A stretch of 64,000 bases of DNA from Pseudomonas parafulva (GCF_000800255.1 NZ_CP009747.1:1364001-1428000); one strand, 5' to 3'; positions 46,110-56,985 are shown, counted from the stretch's first letter. The notes: a model not told the origin generated them from the sequence alone. Translations and numbers: made by a program.

Positions 46110-47810
46110 ATGAGCAAGCCCACCGACAACGCGACCAACGCCGCTGCCAAAGGCGCCCCCGCCGTCCCTGCGAACTTCCTGCGACCGATCGTCCAGGCCG
46201 ATCTGGATTCGGGCAAGCACAGCAGCATCGTCACCCGCTTCCCGCCGGAGCCCAACGGTTACCTGCACATCGGCCACGCCAAGTCGATCTGCGTCAACTT
46301 TGGCCTGGCCCAGGAGTTCGGTGGCGCCTGCCACTTGCGTTTCGACGACACCAACCCGGCCAAGGAAGACCAGGAGTACATCGACGCGATTCAGCGGGAC
46401 GTCAAGTGGCTGGGCTTCGAGTGGACCGGTCCGGTGCGCTTTGCCTCCGACTATTTCGAGCAGTTGCACGACTGGGCGGTCGAGCTGATCAAGCGCGGCA
46501 AGGCGTATGTCTGCGACCTCACGCCCGAGCAAGCCAAAGAGTATCGCGGCAACCTCACTGAACCGGGCAAGAACAGCCCGTTCCGCGAGCGCAGCGTGGA
46601 AGAGAACCTGGACCTGTTCGCACGCATGAAGGCGGGCGAGTTCAAGGATGGCGAGCGTGTGCTGCGCGCCAAGATCGACATGGCGTCGCCGAACATGAAC
46701 CTGCGCGACCCGATCCTGTACCGTATCCGTCATGCCCACCACCACCAGACCGGCGACACCTGGTGCATCTACCCCAACTACGACTTCACCCACGGTCAGT
46801 CGGATGCCATCGAAGGCATTACTCACTCGATCTGCACCCTCGAATTCGAAGGCCATCGCCCGCTGTACGACTGGTTCCTGGACAACCTGCCAGTGCCGGC
46901 GCACCCGCGCCAGTACGAGTTCAGCCGCCTGAACCTGAACTACACCATCACCTCCAAGCGCAAGCTCAAGCAACTGGTGGACGAGCAGCATGTCGACGGC
47001 TGGGACGACCCGCGCATGTCCACGCTGTCCGGCTACCGCCGTCGTGGCTACACCCCCGCATCCATTCGCAACTTCTGCGAGATGGTCGGTACCAACCGCT
47101 CCGACGGCGTGGTCGACATGTCGATGCTCGAATTCAGCATCCGTGACGACCTTGACCGCGCCGCGCCGCGTGCCATGTGCGTGCTGCGTCCGCTCAAGGT
47201 GGTCATCACCAACTACCCCGAGGGCCAGGTCGAGCAACTCGAACTGCCGCGCCATCCCAAGGAAGACATGGGCGTGCGCGTGTTGCCGTTCGCCCGAGAG
47301 CTGTACATCGACCGCGACGACTTCATGGAAGCGCCGCCCAAAGGCTACAAGCGCCTGGAACCGGCCGGTGAGGTGCGTCTGCGCGGCAGCTACGTGATCC
47401 GCGCCGACGAAGCCATCAAGGACGCCGACGGCAACGTCGTCGAGCTGCGCTGCTCGTACGATCCGGACACCCTGGGCAAGAACCCCGAAGGTCGCAAGGT
47501 CAAGGGCGTGATCCACTGGGTGCCGGTCGAAGGCAGCGTGGAGTGCGACGTGCGCCTGTACGACCGCCTGTTCCGCTCGCCCAACCCGGAGAAGACCGAG
47601 GAGGGCGGCAGCTTCCTGGACAACATCAATCCGCAATCGCTGCAGGTGCTGACCGGTTGTCGTGCCGAGCCTTCGCTGGGCCACGCCCAGCCTGAAGACC
47701 GCTTCCAGTTCGAGCGCGAAGGCTACTTCTGCGCCGACCTGAAAGACAGCCAGCCAGGACGTCCGGTGTTCAACCGCACCGTGACCCTGCGCGATTCGTG
47801 GGGCAGCTGA
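46110..47810 (+). CDS. glnS: Glutaminyl-tRNA synthetase
   Basis: A 566-residue class I aminoacyl-tRNA synthetase charging tRNA-Gln. The HIGH motif is at 53-56 ([15 protein letters not shown]) and the KMSKS loop has the GlnRS form TSKRK near residue 280. The C-terminal anticodon-binding barrels are complete. AAGGAT lies just before the ATG. The first 20 residues are an Ala-rich extension. cysS follows after 9 bases, so the two synthetases are probably one operon. Confidence 0.97.
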   Translation: MSKPTDNATNAAAKGAPAVPANFLRPIVQADLDSGKHSSIVTRFPPEPNGYLHIGHAKSICVNFGLAQEFGGACHLRFDDTNPAKEDQEYIDAIQRDVKWLGFEWTGPVRFASDYFEQLHDWAVELIKRGKAYVCDLTPEQAKEYRGNLTEPGKNSPFRERSVEENLDLFARMKAGEFKDGERVLRAKIDMASPNMNLRDPILYRIRHAHHHQTGDTWCIYPNYDFTHGQSDAIEGITHSICTLEFEGHRPLYDWFLDNLPVPAHPRQYEFSRLNLNYTITSKRKLKQLVDEQHVDGWDDPRMSTLSGYRRRGYTPASIRNFCEMVGTNRSDGVVDMSMLEFSIRDDLDRAAPRAMCVLRPLKVVITNYPEGQVEQLELPRHPKEDMGVRVLPFARELYIDRDDFMEAPPKGYKRLEPAGEVRLRGSYVIRADEAIKDADGNVVELRCSYDPDTLGKNPEGRKVKGVIHWVPVEGSVECDVRLYDRLFRSPNPEKTEEGGSFLDNINPQSLQVLTGCRAEPSLGHAQPEDRFQFEREGYFCADLKDSQPGRPVFNRTVTLRDSWGS

Positions 47811-47819
47811 GGAACCTTC

Positions 47820-49202
47820 GTGCTTACCATCTACAACACCCTGAGCAAGACCAAGGAAGCGTTCAAACCCCTGGACGGCAACAACGTGCGCATGTACGTC
47901 TGCGGCATGACCGTGTACGACTACTGCCACCTGGGTCACGGTCGCAGCATGGTGGCCTTCGACCTGATCACCCGCTGGCTGCGCAAGAGCGGTTACGCGC
48001 TCACGTACGTGCGCAACATCACCGACATCGACGACAAGATCATCAACCGCGCCAATGAAAACGGCGAGGCGTTCGAGGCGCTGACCGCGCGCATGATCGA
48101 TGCCATGCACGAAGACGAGCGTCGTCTGAACATCCTGCCGCCGGATCAGGAACCGCGCGCCACCGATCACATCGCCGGCATGCACGCGATGATCCAGACC
48201 CTGATCGACAAGGGCTATGCCTACGCACCGGGCAATGGCGACGTGTACTACCGGGTCGGCAAGTTCGTCGGCTACGGCAAGCTGTCGCGGCGCAAGATCG
48301 AAGACCTGCGTATCGGCGCCCGCATCGAAGTCGACGAGGCCAAGCAAGACCCGCTGGACTTCGTGCTGTGGAAGGGCGCCAAGCCCGGCGAGCCGAGTTG
48401 GGAGTCGCCGTGGGGGGCAGGTCGTCCGGGCTGGCACATCGAGTGCTCGGTGATGTCCACCTGCTGCCTGGGCGAAAGCTTCGACATCCACGGTGGCGGC
48501 AGCGACCTGGAGTTCCCGCACCACGAAAACGAGATCGCCCAGAGCGAGGCCGCGACCGGCAAGCCTTATGCGGCGGCGTGGATGCACTGCGGCATGATTC
48601 GCATCAATGGCGAGAAGATGTCCAAGTCGTTGAACAACTTCTTCACCATTCGCGACGTCTTGCAGAAGTATCACCCGGAAGTGGTCCGCTACCTGCTGGT
48701 CGCCAGCCATTACCGCAGCGCCATCAACTACTCCGAAGACAGCCTGCGCGATGCCAAGGGTGCATTGGAGCGCTTCTACCACGCCTTGCGCGGCCTGCCA
48801 CGGGTCGAGGCCAAGGGGGGCGAAGCCTTCGTCGAACGTTTCGCCGTGGCGATGAACGACGACTTCGGCACCCCCGAAGCCTGCGCCGTGCTGTTCGACC
48901 TGGTGCGTGAAATCAACCGTCTGCGCGAAAGCGACCCTGCGGCCGCTGCTGGGCTGGCCGGTCGTCTGCGTGAGCTGGGCGACGTGCTGGGCGTGTTGCA
49001 ACTGGAGGCCGACGACTTCCTGCGCGCCGGTGCCGAAGGCAAGGTCGATGCTGCCGAGGTCGAAGCGTTGATCCAGGCGCGCCTGCAGGCGCGTACGGAC
49101 AAGAACTGGGGCGAGTCGGACCGCATTCGCGACCAGCTCACCGCCATGGGCGTGGTCCTGGAAGACAGCAAGGGCACCACCACCTGGCGCCTGGCCGACT
49201 GA
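47820..49202 (+). CDS. cysS: Cysteinyl-tRNA synthetase
   Basis: A 460-residue class I synthetase charging tRNA-Cys. Zinc ligand Cys28 (YVCGMTVYD), HIGH-type HLGH at 37-40, the zinc/cysteine-selective [19 protein letters not shown] segment and KMSKS at about 266-270 are all present. A GTG start is used, with GAGGA 6 bases upstream. Ends in front of a strong bidirectional terminator. Confidence 0.97.
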   Translation: MLTIYNTLSKTKEAFKPLDGNNVRMYVCGMTVYDYCHLGHGRSMVAFDLITRWLRKSGYALTYVRNITDIDDKIINRANENGEAFEALTARMIDAMHEDERRLNILPPDQEPRATDHIAGMHAMIQTLIDKGYAYAPGNGDVYYRVGKFVGYGKLSRRKIEDLRIGARIEVDEAKQDPLDFVLWKGAKPGEPSWESPWGAGRPGWHIECSVMSTCCLGESFDIHGGGSDLEFPHHENEIAQSEAATGKPYAAAWMHCGMIRINGEKMSKSLNNFFTIRDVLQKYHPEVVRYLLVASHYRSAINYSEDSLRDAKGALERFYHALRGLPRVEAKGGEAFVERFAVAMNDDFGTPEACAVLFDLVREINRLRESDPAAAAGLAGRLRELGDVLGVLQLEADDFLRAGAEGKVDAAEVEALIQARLQARTDKNWGESDRIRDQLTAMGVVLEDSKGTTTWRLAD

Positions 49203-49242
49203 GTCGCGCTGCGGGCGTTTAGCCTGCGACCGATGTAAAAAA

Positions 49243-49273
49243 ACGGGGCGTCCCAGCCAATGGGACGCCCCGT
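49243..49273. terminator. Bidirectional rho-independent terminator
   Basis: ACGGGGCGTCCCA / TGGGACGCCCCGT, a perfect 13-bp stem with a 5-base loop, flanked by A-run on one side and TTTT on the other. It serves cysS (plus) and ilvE (minus), which converge here. Confidence 0.92.
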
Positions 49274-49293
49274 TTTCATTACGCCGCCGAGTG

Positions 49294-50310
49294 TCAGGCG
49301 ACCTTGACGATCCAGCCTGCCGGCGCTTCCACGTCACCGCTCTGGATGCCGGTCAGCTCGTGGTACAGCTTCTGGGTGACCGGGCCGACCTTCTCCAGGT
49401 CGTGGAAGACGTGCAGCTTGCCGTTGTACTCGATACCGCCGATCGGCGTGATGACCGCCGCCGTGCCGCAGGCACCGGCTTCGATGAAGCGATCGAGCTT
49501 GGCGATTTCCACGTCGCCTTCGACGACACTCAGGCCCAGGCGCGATTGCGCCAACTCCATCAAGGACAGGCGGGTGATGCCCGGCAGCACCGAGGCGGAT
49601 TTGGGCGTGACGAATTCGTTGTTGGCGGTGATGCCGAAGAAGTTCGCCGAGCCGACTTCTTCGATCTTGCTGTGGGTCAACGGGTCCAGGTAGATGGCGT
49701 CGGCGAAGTTGGCCTTCTTGGCCTCGGCACCTGGCTGCAGGCTGGCCGCGTAGTTGCCGCCGACCTTGGCCGCACCGGTGCCTTGCGGGGCCGCGCGGTC
49801 GAAGCTGGAGATCTGGAAGTTGTGCGGCTTCATGCCACCTTTGAAGTAGGAGCCAACGGGGATGGCGAACACCGAGAAGATGAACTCCGGCGCGGTGCGC
49901 ACGCCAATGTTGTCACCGGTGCCGATCACGAACGGGCGCAGGTACAGCGCACCTTTGCCGTGCGGCGGGATGAATTTCTCGTTGGCCTTGACCACCTGCT
50001 TGCAGGCTTCGATGAACATGTCGGTGGGCACGTGCGGCATCAGCAGACGCGCGCAGCTGCGCTGCATGCGTGCGGCATTCTGGTCGGGACGGAACAGGTT
50101 GATCGAGCCGTCCTTGCAGCGGTAGGCCTTCAACCCCTCGAAGCACTGCTGGCCGTAGTGCAGGGCCGTCGAGCCTTCGCTGATGTGCAGCACGTTGTCT
50201 TCGGTCAGGGTGCCGTTGTCCCACTTGCCGTCGCGCCACACGGACAGGAAGCGCTTGTCGGTCTTGATGTAGTCGAAGCCCAGCTTGTCCCAGTTGATCT
50301 CGTTGCTCAT
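49294..50310 (-). CDS. ilvE: Branched-chain amino acid aminotransferase
   Basis: A 338-residue class IV PLP aminotransferase interconverting Leu, Ile and Val with their 2-oxo acids. It belongs to the longer IlvE form. Seen motifs are SEGSTALHYGQQCFEGLKAYR, the PLP-lysine region GAAKVGGNYAASL, EVGSANFFGI and EAGACGTAAVITPIG. The ATG at 50310 follows AGGGTGTC. It stands as a single gene with a strong terminator. Confidence 0.95.
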   Translation of the reverse strand: MSNEINWDKLGFDYIKTDKRFLSVWRDGKWDNGTLTEDNVLHISEGSTALHYGQQCFEGLKAYRCKDGSINLFRPDQNAARMQRSCARLLMPHVPTDMFIEACKQVVKANEKFIPPHGKGALYLRPFVIGTGDNIGVRTAPEFIFSVFAIPVGSYFKGGMKPHNFQISSFDRAAPQGTGAAKVGGNYAASLQPGAEAKKANFADAIYLDPLTHSKIEEVGSANFFGITANNEFVTPKSASVLPGITRLSLMELAQSRLGLSVVEGDVEIAKLDRFIEAGACGTAAVITPIGGIEYNGKLHVFHDLEKVGPVTQKLYHELTGIQSGDVEAPAGWIVKVA

Positions 50311-50423
50311 GACACCCTCTATCGTCTTGCAATGGCCCGATCGGTCGGGCTGCTTCTGAATGCGCACCTCGCCACGATAATACATCCGCGTGGGATGGGA
50401 AACGTTCAGTCACCAATTGCGCT

Positions 50424-50795
50424 TTACGGCTGCTCGTCGATCTGCTCGCAGAACCGCAGGCGGTTGCCGAACGGGTCATGGATCTGCATCTGCAGGCCCC
50501 AGTCCACACGCTCGGCTTCAGGCCGGGCGTAGCCGTAGCGCTTGGCCTGCAGCTCTTTTTCCAGCGCCCTGAGGTCGGACAGTCGGGCGAACACGGTCGA
50601 GCCGGGTGTGGCGTCGCCATGGTGTTCGGTCAGGTGCAGGATCAAACCGTCGCGGTGAATCTGTGCATACAACGGCAGATCGGGTGCGAAACGGTGCTCC
50701 CAATCGAGACTGAAGCCGAGGAAATCGAGGTAGAACTCTTTGGCCTTGTCGACGCTGAAGATGCGCAGGACAGGGATGGCGGGGGCCAATTGCAT
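50424..50795 (-). CDS. VOC-family protein (glyoxalase/bleomycin-resistance fold)
   Basis: A 123-residue single-domain vicinal oxygen chelate protein: VLRIFSVDKAKEFYLDFLGFSLDWEHRF at the start, the metal-type Glu in the LHLTEHHGD segment, and QIHDPFGNRLRFCE near the end. Size and sequence resemble bleomycin-resistance-like proteins, but related folds have many roles, so drug resistance is not claimed. AAGGA lies 7 bases before the ATG. Confidence 0.85.
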   Translation of the reverse strand: MQLAPAIPVLRIFSVDKAKEFYLDFLGFSLDWEHRFAPDLPLYAQIHRDGLILHLTEHHGDATPGSTVFARLSDLRALEKELQAKRYGYARPEAERVDWGLQMQIHDPFGNRLRFCEQIDEQP

Positions 50796-50916
50796 GGAGG
50801 CGTCCTTACCGGAAGAAAGCGCGCAGTGTAACGAGTTGGATCGCTGAGCGACCAGCCATGCAGCCAGATCGCGAGCTCGACATAAGTACCACCGGCTGCT
50901 GAACGGAGCTGGCTCC

Positions 50917-53900
50917 ATGCACGTTTATCCCGCAGTGGAGCTGCCCATGGCTTTCGATACCCTTTCCGACGACTCGGTCGACACGCTCATCGCCGGGCGT
51001 CTACCCGCTTGGCTCAAGGGCGCGACCCCCGAGCAATTGCCGGCCGTGCATCAGGCGTTGGTTGCCCAACAGCGTGCCCAGCACGCGGTACAGACATTAC
51101 TCGCGCAGATCCAACCGCTGGATCAATTCGCCGCGCCTCTGCTCAGCGAAGCCTTGGAAACACTGCTGCAACAGCCGCTCGACGTACGAGGCAGCGTATT
51201 GCGTCGGCAGGTGTTGATCCGCAGTCCTTCCGGGGTCGGCTGGGTCCCGGACGGCATCGTGCCGCGCATTTTCACCCAAAGCCTGTTGGCCTGTGCGTTG
51301 CACAATTTCGAGCGTGAAGAAACCGCCAAGGCGGCGTGGCGGGACAGCTCGGTGCTGCTCGACGCCCAAGGCAACGCCATCGCCTTGCAGCCTCGCGCGT
51401 TCGCCGGCGTCTGTCGAACGCTGGATCTGGGCGGGCGCTACCAGCAGCACCTGAAAACGGTGCTCATGGAAGACGACGCTCGGCGGCGAGCCAGCGAGGC
51501 CGTCCTGGAAACCGGATGGCGTACGGGCCTGGAGGCGGCACTGTGGGTGGCCCGACTCAAGGGCGACATCGATGAATCGGTCCACACCGAGGTGCAGCAG
51601 GCGCTCGCCGACTCAACGCCGAGCCCGATCACGGCCATGGATATCCGTGTGCTGGGCCATCGGTTGCAGGGCGTCGTGGTGTTCCAGAGGCACCGTGCTT
51701 CGGGTACGACGGATCCTGAACTGATCGCATGGATCCCCGACGATCCGCTGGCGCCACTGAGCACGCATGCCTCTTGGGATGCACTGTTCATGACCGTGGG
51801 CCAGCGTTTGCGCGAAGTCGACTATCAACGCTTCTTCCAGCGCTTCGTCAGCGAACAGGACCGCGTGCCCTTCGCCCGGACCTTGGCCCGACTCATCGAA
51901 GGTGCCGCGGCACAGGACGCGTTGCCGCTCGACGGGCGAAGCGAACCGGTTACCGGTGCGCTGTGCGCACACCTGCGCCGGGTACAGGTCGACACGCTTT
52001 TGGCCGACGCACAGGTGCTGGCCGTGCCCACCAGTGTGGTTGATTGCGCCGAGCGCGACCGGCGTCTGCGCTGGCTCAAGGGGCTGGGCCTGGACCTGCT
52101 GGGATTGGCCAGCTTCTATGTACCCCAGCTGGGCTTGCCGCTGCTGGCCATCGCTGCCGCGCAATTGGTCGACGAGGTCTTCGAGGGCTATCGCGACTGG
52201 GAATTGGGTGATCGTGAGGCCGCCTTGGGGCATGTGCTGGGTGTGGCGCTGAACGTCACCGGGCTGGCGCTCGGCGCGGGTGTCGAGGCCGCCGTGGGCG
52301 GATTCGCCCGCAGCCGCCTGGTCGATGATCTGGCACCGACCCGGGCGTCCGACGGCCAGTGGCGATTGATCGATCCGCGTCTGCCGGGCTATGCCGTGTC
52401 CGAACACCCCCTCGCGCACGGCCAGCGCAGCCTGGTCGAGGGGGTCGGTCATGTGGGCATCGAAGGCCAGACCTACAGGCTGCAAGGGGGCGTCGAAGCG
52501 GGGGTGCTGGTCCATCCTCAACGACCTGATGCTGCGCTGATCAGACTGGAGGACAACGCAGATGGCGGATTGCACCATGCGCTGGAGCCGGTGGCCCATT
52601 GGTCGGGATCCGGTCGACTGCTGCGTCGTTTGGGCGCCGGCTTCAGCCAGGTCAGCGACGAAACGGCTGACGCGCTGCTGCGCAGCCTTGGGATGAACGA
52701 AGCGCAGGTGCGGCGCTTGCACCTGGAAAACGCACCGGCCCCGGCGCGGCTCTACGATGCTGCTCAACGCTACCGCCTGCATCAGTGGTATCCGAAACTG
52801 CGCGACGAGGATTTCGAGGCCCATGTCCGGCAGACCCAGGCCACCGCCCCCCGCGCTGCGCAGCCATTGCAGCGGGACTTTCCGACGCTGTCCAGTCGAG
52901 CGGCGAGCGCGATCCTGGCCGAGGCGACGGGCGAGCAGGTGGACATTCTGCTCGAACAGGGTCGGGTCCCGCTTGCGCTGGCCGAGAGGGCTCGCTGGAA
53001 CCTGCGCGTCAGTCGGCTGGACAGGGCGTGCGCGGGTTTCGAGCAAGCCGCTGCGGTGAATGCGGACACCGAGCGACTGGCGTTGGGCCTTATCGGCCAG
53101 TGGTCCAACTGGCCGAGCGGGGTACGGGTGGAGGTACGCGAGACTCACGCCGCAGGCCTACTGCGCGCGCAGACAAGCCAGGGTCCAGTTGTCCAGACGC
53201 GACAGTTATGGCGAGGGCGAGAAGGCTATCTGGCGGTAGGCCAGGGCGGGATTCCAGTGCCAGGTGCCCAGGCCAGCGACGATCTGTTTCAGGCGCTGTT
53301 GTGGTTGATGGACACACAACAGCGTTCTTCATTGGGGCTTGCGGATGAATCCGGCGCCGAACTGGCCAATGCCTTGGCCGATCGCGCCTGCGCCGACCGC
53401 GATCAGGCGGCTGCCCTGATCGGTTTACAGCCTGTGGGCCCTGGTATGCGTGCGCCTTGGCGGCTGGGCGACGGTCGCCTGGGCTACCCGTTGAGTGGGC
53501 GGCCACACCACTCGCGCGGCGCGTTGATACGAGGCTATCAGCAGATCTTCCCGACCCTCAGCGACGTTCAGGTGGAAGCGTATCTGGACGGCGTACGTCA
53601 GCGTGGCGAGCGGCCTTGGCAGCACCTGAGAGGGTTGAGCGAGCAACTCGATCAGCTCACCGAACACCTGGCCGCATGGCGCCGTGAGGCCGCTCAACCA
53701 GCACTGGTCGAGCGCCGGCGCCTGGCTGCACGGCGCATTCGCCATTGCTGGCGGCGCAAGCGTGCGGATGCTGACGGCGAGTATCGTCTGGTCATCGATA
53801 GCGAGCGGCTCGACAGTTTGCCGGTGCTTGCGGCAGGGATCAGCTTCGAGCATGTCAGCGCATTGACCTTGCGCCGTCTGCACCTGAGCAGCGTGCCCGC

Positions 53901-55290
53901 CGACTTCTTGCCGCGATTCGTCAATCTGCGCAGGTTGGACCTGGGCCACAACCTGCTGATGTGCATTCCTGAGGGGATAGAGTCGCTGACCCAGCTCACC
54001 TGGTTGAACCTGGTAAGCAACCACATCGTGCTCGACGAACCTGGCATGGCTCGACTCAGTCGTTTGACTCGACTGCGCGAACTGGACATGGCGCACAATC
54101 CCCTGACACGAGTGCCACCGATCGCCTGCATGCCCGACCTGCGGCGCTTGTCGCTGCGCGACACCGGCCTCACCGAGTTGCCCGTGCAGGCCTACATGCA
54201 TTGGTCGTTGGAAGACATCGACCTGCGTGACAATCGCCTCGACGAGCTGAGCCCGACGCTGATGCATTCCCAGCGGCGCCTGACGCATCTGAGCCTGCAT
54301 GACAATCCGCTGCCCGAGGCGACGCAATCGGCGGCGCGGGCTGCCTTGAGTCCTGAAGCGCACGGGGTGTTACCGACACGTCGTCACGGCGCCGGTGGGC
54401 AGGAATCGCTCGAGCGCTGGCTGGACGGCTCCACTGACGCCGAGCGGGAGGTGCGCACGGAACACTGGTCGGCACTGGCACAGGCGTCCGGCAGTGGCGA
54501 TCTGATGCGCTTTCTAGAAGACCTGGGCCGCTCGCAAGACTACGATTTTCAAGGCATGGACCTGCGTCGGCGGGTGTGGCAGATGATTGCCGTCTGCGCA
54601 GAGGATGCTGAGGTGCGCGAGGCCGTGTTCCAGCAAGCCGCAGGGCCGCGTACCTGTTCTGACCAGATGCTGCTGATCCTCAGCCTGCTCGAAGTGCGGG
54701 TATTGGTCACGGTGCGCACTGCCGGCCTGGACGTTGCCGGGCAGGCTGGCGCGCTGGTGCAGTTGGGTCGTGAGTTGTATCGCCTGGATGAGGTAGACCG
54801 TGTGGCCAGCGAGCACATCGCTTCGGCGCGCGCGCGCGACCCCTACGGTTTCCACGACGAGGTCGAGACTTACCTGGCCTACCGCGCCGGGCTGGTTGGC
54901 CCACTGGGCCTGCCAGCGCAGTCGCGCTACATGCATCACCGGCTGTTTTCAGGCGTGAGCGACACGCATCTGCGACAAGCGATGAAGACGATTCTGACGA
55001 CCGAGAGCGAAGCGCGAATCGCCGACTCGCTGTCGGACAGACCATTCTGGCAGGCGTTCCTGCACGAAAGCGAACCGCAACTGTTCGATGCATTGAACGC
55101 GCCTTATCACGAGCGCCTGGAGATACTGATGGAGCAGGCCGGAGAGTCACCCGAGCAGACCACCCTCGCAGCCATCGATGCGCTGGCCGAAGCCCGCGCG
55201 CAGGGCGAGCGATCAATGATCCTGGCGCAAACCCTGCGCTTGCTGCAGTTGCATCCCTGGAAAACGGTGACGTCTTCCACCAATGGCTGA
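50917..55290 (+). CDS. Large LRR protein with dermonecrotic-toxin-like N-terminus and NEL-type E3 ubiquitin ligase domain
   Basis: A 1457-residue protein. Residues 1-900 resemble the long N-terminal region (DUF6543, dermonecrotic-toxin-like) of Pseudomonas effectors, with a hydrophobic patch near 390-455. Residues about 955-1140 hold roughly six to seven leucine-rich repeats (FVNLRRLDLGHNLLMCIPEGIESL; LTWLNLVSNHI; LRELDMAHNPLTRVP). The C-terminal part from about 1185 matches the NEL family of bacterial E3 ligases (IpaH/SspH type), with the CxD catalytic motif CSD at Cys1247 and the YLAYRAGLVGPLGLP motif. NEL enzymes move ubiquitin to host proteins. No secretion genes lie nearby and there is no Sec signal. 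The start may be Met1 or Met11; both have GGAG upstream. Confidence 0.85.
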   Translation: MHVYPAVELPMAFDTLSDDSVDTLIAGRLPAWLKGATPEQLPAVHQALVAQQRAQHAVQTLLAQIQPLDQFAAPLLSEALETLLQQPLDVRGSVLRRQVLIRSPSGVGWVPDGIVPRIFTQSLLACALHNFEREETAKAAWRDSSVLLDAQGNAIALQPRAFAGVCRTLDLGGRYQQHLKTVLMEDDARRRASEAVLETGWRTGLEAALWVARLKGDIDESVHTEVQQALADSTPSPITAMDIRVLGHRLQGVVVFQRHRASGTTDPELIAWIPDDPLAPLSTHASWDALFMTVGQRLREVDYQRFFQRFVSEQDRVPFARTLARLIEGAAAQDALPLDGRSEPVTGALCAHLRRVQVDTLLADAQVLAVPTSVVDCAERDRRLRWLKGLGLDLLGLASFYVPQLGLPLLAIAAAQLVDEVFEGYRDWELGDREAALGHVLGVALNVTGLALGAGVEAAVGGFARSRLVDDLAPTRASDGQWRLIDPRLPGYAVSEHPLAHGQRSLVEGVGHVGIEGQTYRLQGGVEAGVLVHPQRPDAALIRLEDNADGGLHHALEPVAHWSGSGRLLRRLGAGFSQVSDETADALLRSLGMNEAQVRRLHLENAPAPARLYDAAQRYRLHQWYPKLRDEDFEAHVRQTQATAPRAAQPLQRDFPTLSSRAASAILAEATGEQVDILLEQGRVPLALAERARWNLRVSRLDRACAGFEQAAAVNADTERLALGLIGQWSNWPSGVRVEVRETHAAGLLRAQTSQGPVVQTRQLWRGREGYLAVGQGGIPVPGAQASDDLFQALLWLMDTQQRSSLGLADESGAELANALADRACADRDQAAALIGLQPVGPGMRAPWRLGDGRLGYPLSGRPHHSRGALIRGYQQIFPTLSDVQVEAYLDGVRQRGERPWQHLRGLSEQLDQLTEHLAAWRREAAQPALVERRRLAARRIRHCWRRKRADADGEYRLVIDSERLDSLPVLAAGISFEHVSALTLRRLHLSSVPADFLPRFVNLRRLDLGHNLLMCIPEGIESLTQLTWLNLVSNHIVLDEPGMARLSRLTRLRELDMAHNPLTRVPPIACMPDLRRLSLRDTGLTELPVQAYMHWSLEDIDLRDNRLDELSPTLMHSQRRLTHLSLHDNPLPEATQSAARAALSPEAHGVLPTRRHGAGGQESLERWLDGSTDAEREVRTEHWSALAQASGSGDLMRFLEDLGRSQDYDFQGMDLRRRVWQMIAVCAEDAEVREAVFQQAAGPRTCSDQMLLILSLLEVRVLVTVRTAGLDVAGQAGALVQLGRELYRLDEVDRVASEHIASARARDPYGFHDEVETYLAYRAGLVGPLGLPAQSRYMHHRLFSGVSDTHLRQAMKTILTTESEARIADSLSDRPFWQAFLHESEPQLFDALNAPYHERLEILMEQAGESPEQTTLAAIDALAEARAQGERSMILAQTLRLLQLHPWKTVTSSTNG

Positions 55291-55485
55291 AACCCTTCTG
55301 CTTAAGCGCATGGCGAGGACAAAAATTCATCAAGCGTGGAATTATTTAGTGTCCATTTGTATCTGACCCCATAGGGCCCGTTGCCATCATCTTCATGGGT
55401 ACCGGGCCGAATCACCGTTCGCCCGCCCGATCTGCCCCCTGGGACAGCGGATTGTCATGACAGGTCAGCTACAGAGTATTCGCTT

Positions 55486-56985
55486 ATGAAATCACGCAAG
55501 AGAGTCAAGCCCATCGGCTTGAAGGACATCACCATCGTCGACGACGCCAAGATGCGCAAGGCCATTACCGCTGCGGCGCTGGGCAATGCCATGGAGTGGT
55601 TCGATTTCGGTGTCTACGGCTTCGTCGCCTATGCGCTGGGTAAGGTGTTCTTCCCCAATGCCTCGCCGAGCGTGCAGATGATCGCTGCCCTGGCGACTTT
55701 CTCCGTACCATTCCTGATCCGCCCGCTGGGTGGGTTGTTCTTCGGTGCGCTGGGTGACCGCTATGGCCGTCAGAAAGTCTTGGCGGCGACCATCGTCATC
55801 ATGTCGCTGAGCACCTTCGCCATTGGCCTCATACCGTCCTATGCCTCCATTGGCATCTGGGCGCCGATACTCCTGTTGCTGGCGAAGATGGCCCAGGGTT
55901 TTTCCGTGGGGGGCGAGTACACCGGTGCCTCGATCTTCGTCGCCGAGTATGCGCCGGACCGCAAGCGCGGATTCCTCGGCAGTTGGCTGGACTTCGGCTC
56001 GATTGCCGGCTTCGTGCTCGGCGCCGGCATGGTGGTGATGATCTCCGCCATCGTCGGCGAGGAGAAATTCCTCGACTGGGGCTGGCGCCTGCCGTTCCTG
56101 GTGGCCTTGCCGCTGGGCATCATCGGCCTCTACCTGCGCCATGCGCTGGAAGAAACCCCAGCGTTTCAGCAGCACGTCGACAAGCTCGAGCAGGGTGACC
56201 GCGAAGGCCTGGCCGGTGGTCCCAAGGTTTCGTTCAAGGAGGTGGCCACCAAGCACTGGCGCAGCCTGCTGACCTGCATCGGTGTGGTGATCGCGACCAA
56301 CGTCACCTACTACATGCTGCTCACCTACATGCCCAGCTATCTGTCGCACAACCTGCACTACAGCGAAGACCATGGGGTGTTGATCATCATCGCGATCATG
56401 GTGGGCATGCTGTTCGTGCAGCCGGTGATCGGTTTCCTCAGCGACAAGGTCGGTCGCCGGCCCTTCATCCTGGTGGGCAGCATCGGCCTGTTCGTGCTGG
56501 CCATCCCGGCGTTCGCGCTGATCAACAGCGGCAGTCTGGGTGTGATCTTCGCCGGTCTGTTGATGTTGGCGATCCTGCTCAACTTCTTCATTGGCGTGAT
56601 GGCATCGACGCTTCCAGCGATGTTCCCGACGCACATCCGCTACAGCGCCCTGGCCAGTGCCTTCAACATCTCCGTGCTGATAGCCGGCCTGACGCCGACC
56701 ATTGCGGCCTGGTTGGTGGAAACCACCGACAATCTGTACATGCCGGCGTACTACCTGATGGTGATCGCCGTGATTGGCCTGATCACCGGCCTTACCATGA
56801 AGGAAACCGCCAACAAGCCGCTGCGCGGCGCTGCACCTGCCGCTTCGGATCTGGAAGAGGCCAAGGAGCTGTTGCAGGAGCACCACGACACCATCGAGCA
56901 GAAGATCGAGGACATCGACGAGCAGATCGCCGAGCTCGAGAACAAGCGCAAGCTGCTGGTGCAGCAGCATCCGCGTATCGATTGA
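55486..56985 (+). CDS. proP: ProP-type osmoprotectant:proton symporter
   Basis: A 499-residue inner-membrane MFS protein taking up proline, glycine betaine and related solutes under high osmolarity. Family marks are GNAMEWFDFGVYGFVAYALG, RPLGGLFFGALGDRYGRQ and QGFSVGGEYTGASIFVAEY. The last 45 residues form a coiled coil (DLEEAKELLQEHHDTIEQKI region), the part that tunes osmotic activation in E. coli ProP. A 195-base leader precedes it with a weak ribosome site. A two-hairpin terminator follows. Confidence 0.95.
   Translation: MKSRKRVKPIGLKDITIVDDAKMRKAITAAALGNAMEWFDFGVYGFVAYALGKVFFPNASPSVQMIAALATFSVPFLIRPLGGLFFGALGDRYGRQKVLAATIVIMSLSTFAIGLIPSYASIGIWAPILLLLAKMAQGFSVGGEYTGASIFVAEYAPDRKRGFLGSWLDFGSIAGFVLGAGMVVMISAIVGEEKFLDWGWRLPFLVALPLGIIGLYLRHALEETPAFQQHVDKLEQGDREGLAGGPKVSFKEVATKHWRSLLTCIGVVIATNVTYYMLLTYMPSYLSHNLHYSEDHGVLIIIAIMVGMLFVQPVIGFLSDKVGRRPFILVGSIGLFVLAIPAFALINSGSLGVIFAGLLMLAILLNFFIGVMASTLPAMFPTHIRYSALASAFNISVLIAGLTPTIAAWLVETTDNLYMPAYYLMVIAVIGLITGLTMKETANKPLRGAAPAASDLEEAKELLQEHHDTIEQKIEDIDEQIAELENKRKLLVQQHPRID

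Noticed and set aside
45990..49337. 1115-codon open frame on the minus strand across glnS and cysS
   Set aside because: It is the antisense shadow of two clear synthetase genes in high-GC DNA; it has no ribosome site and no recognisable motif.
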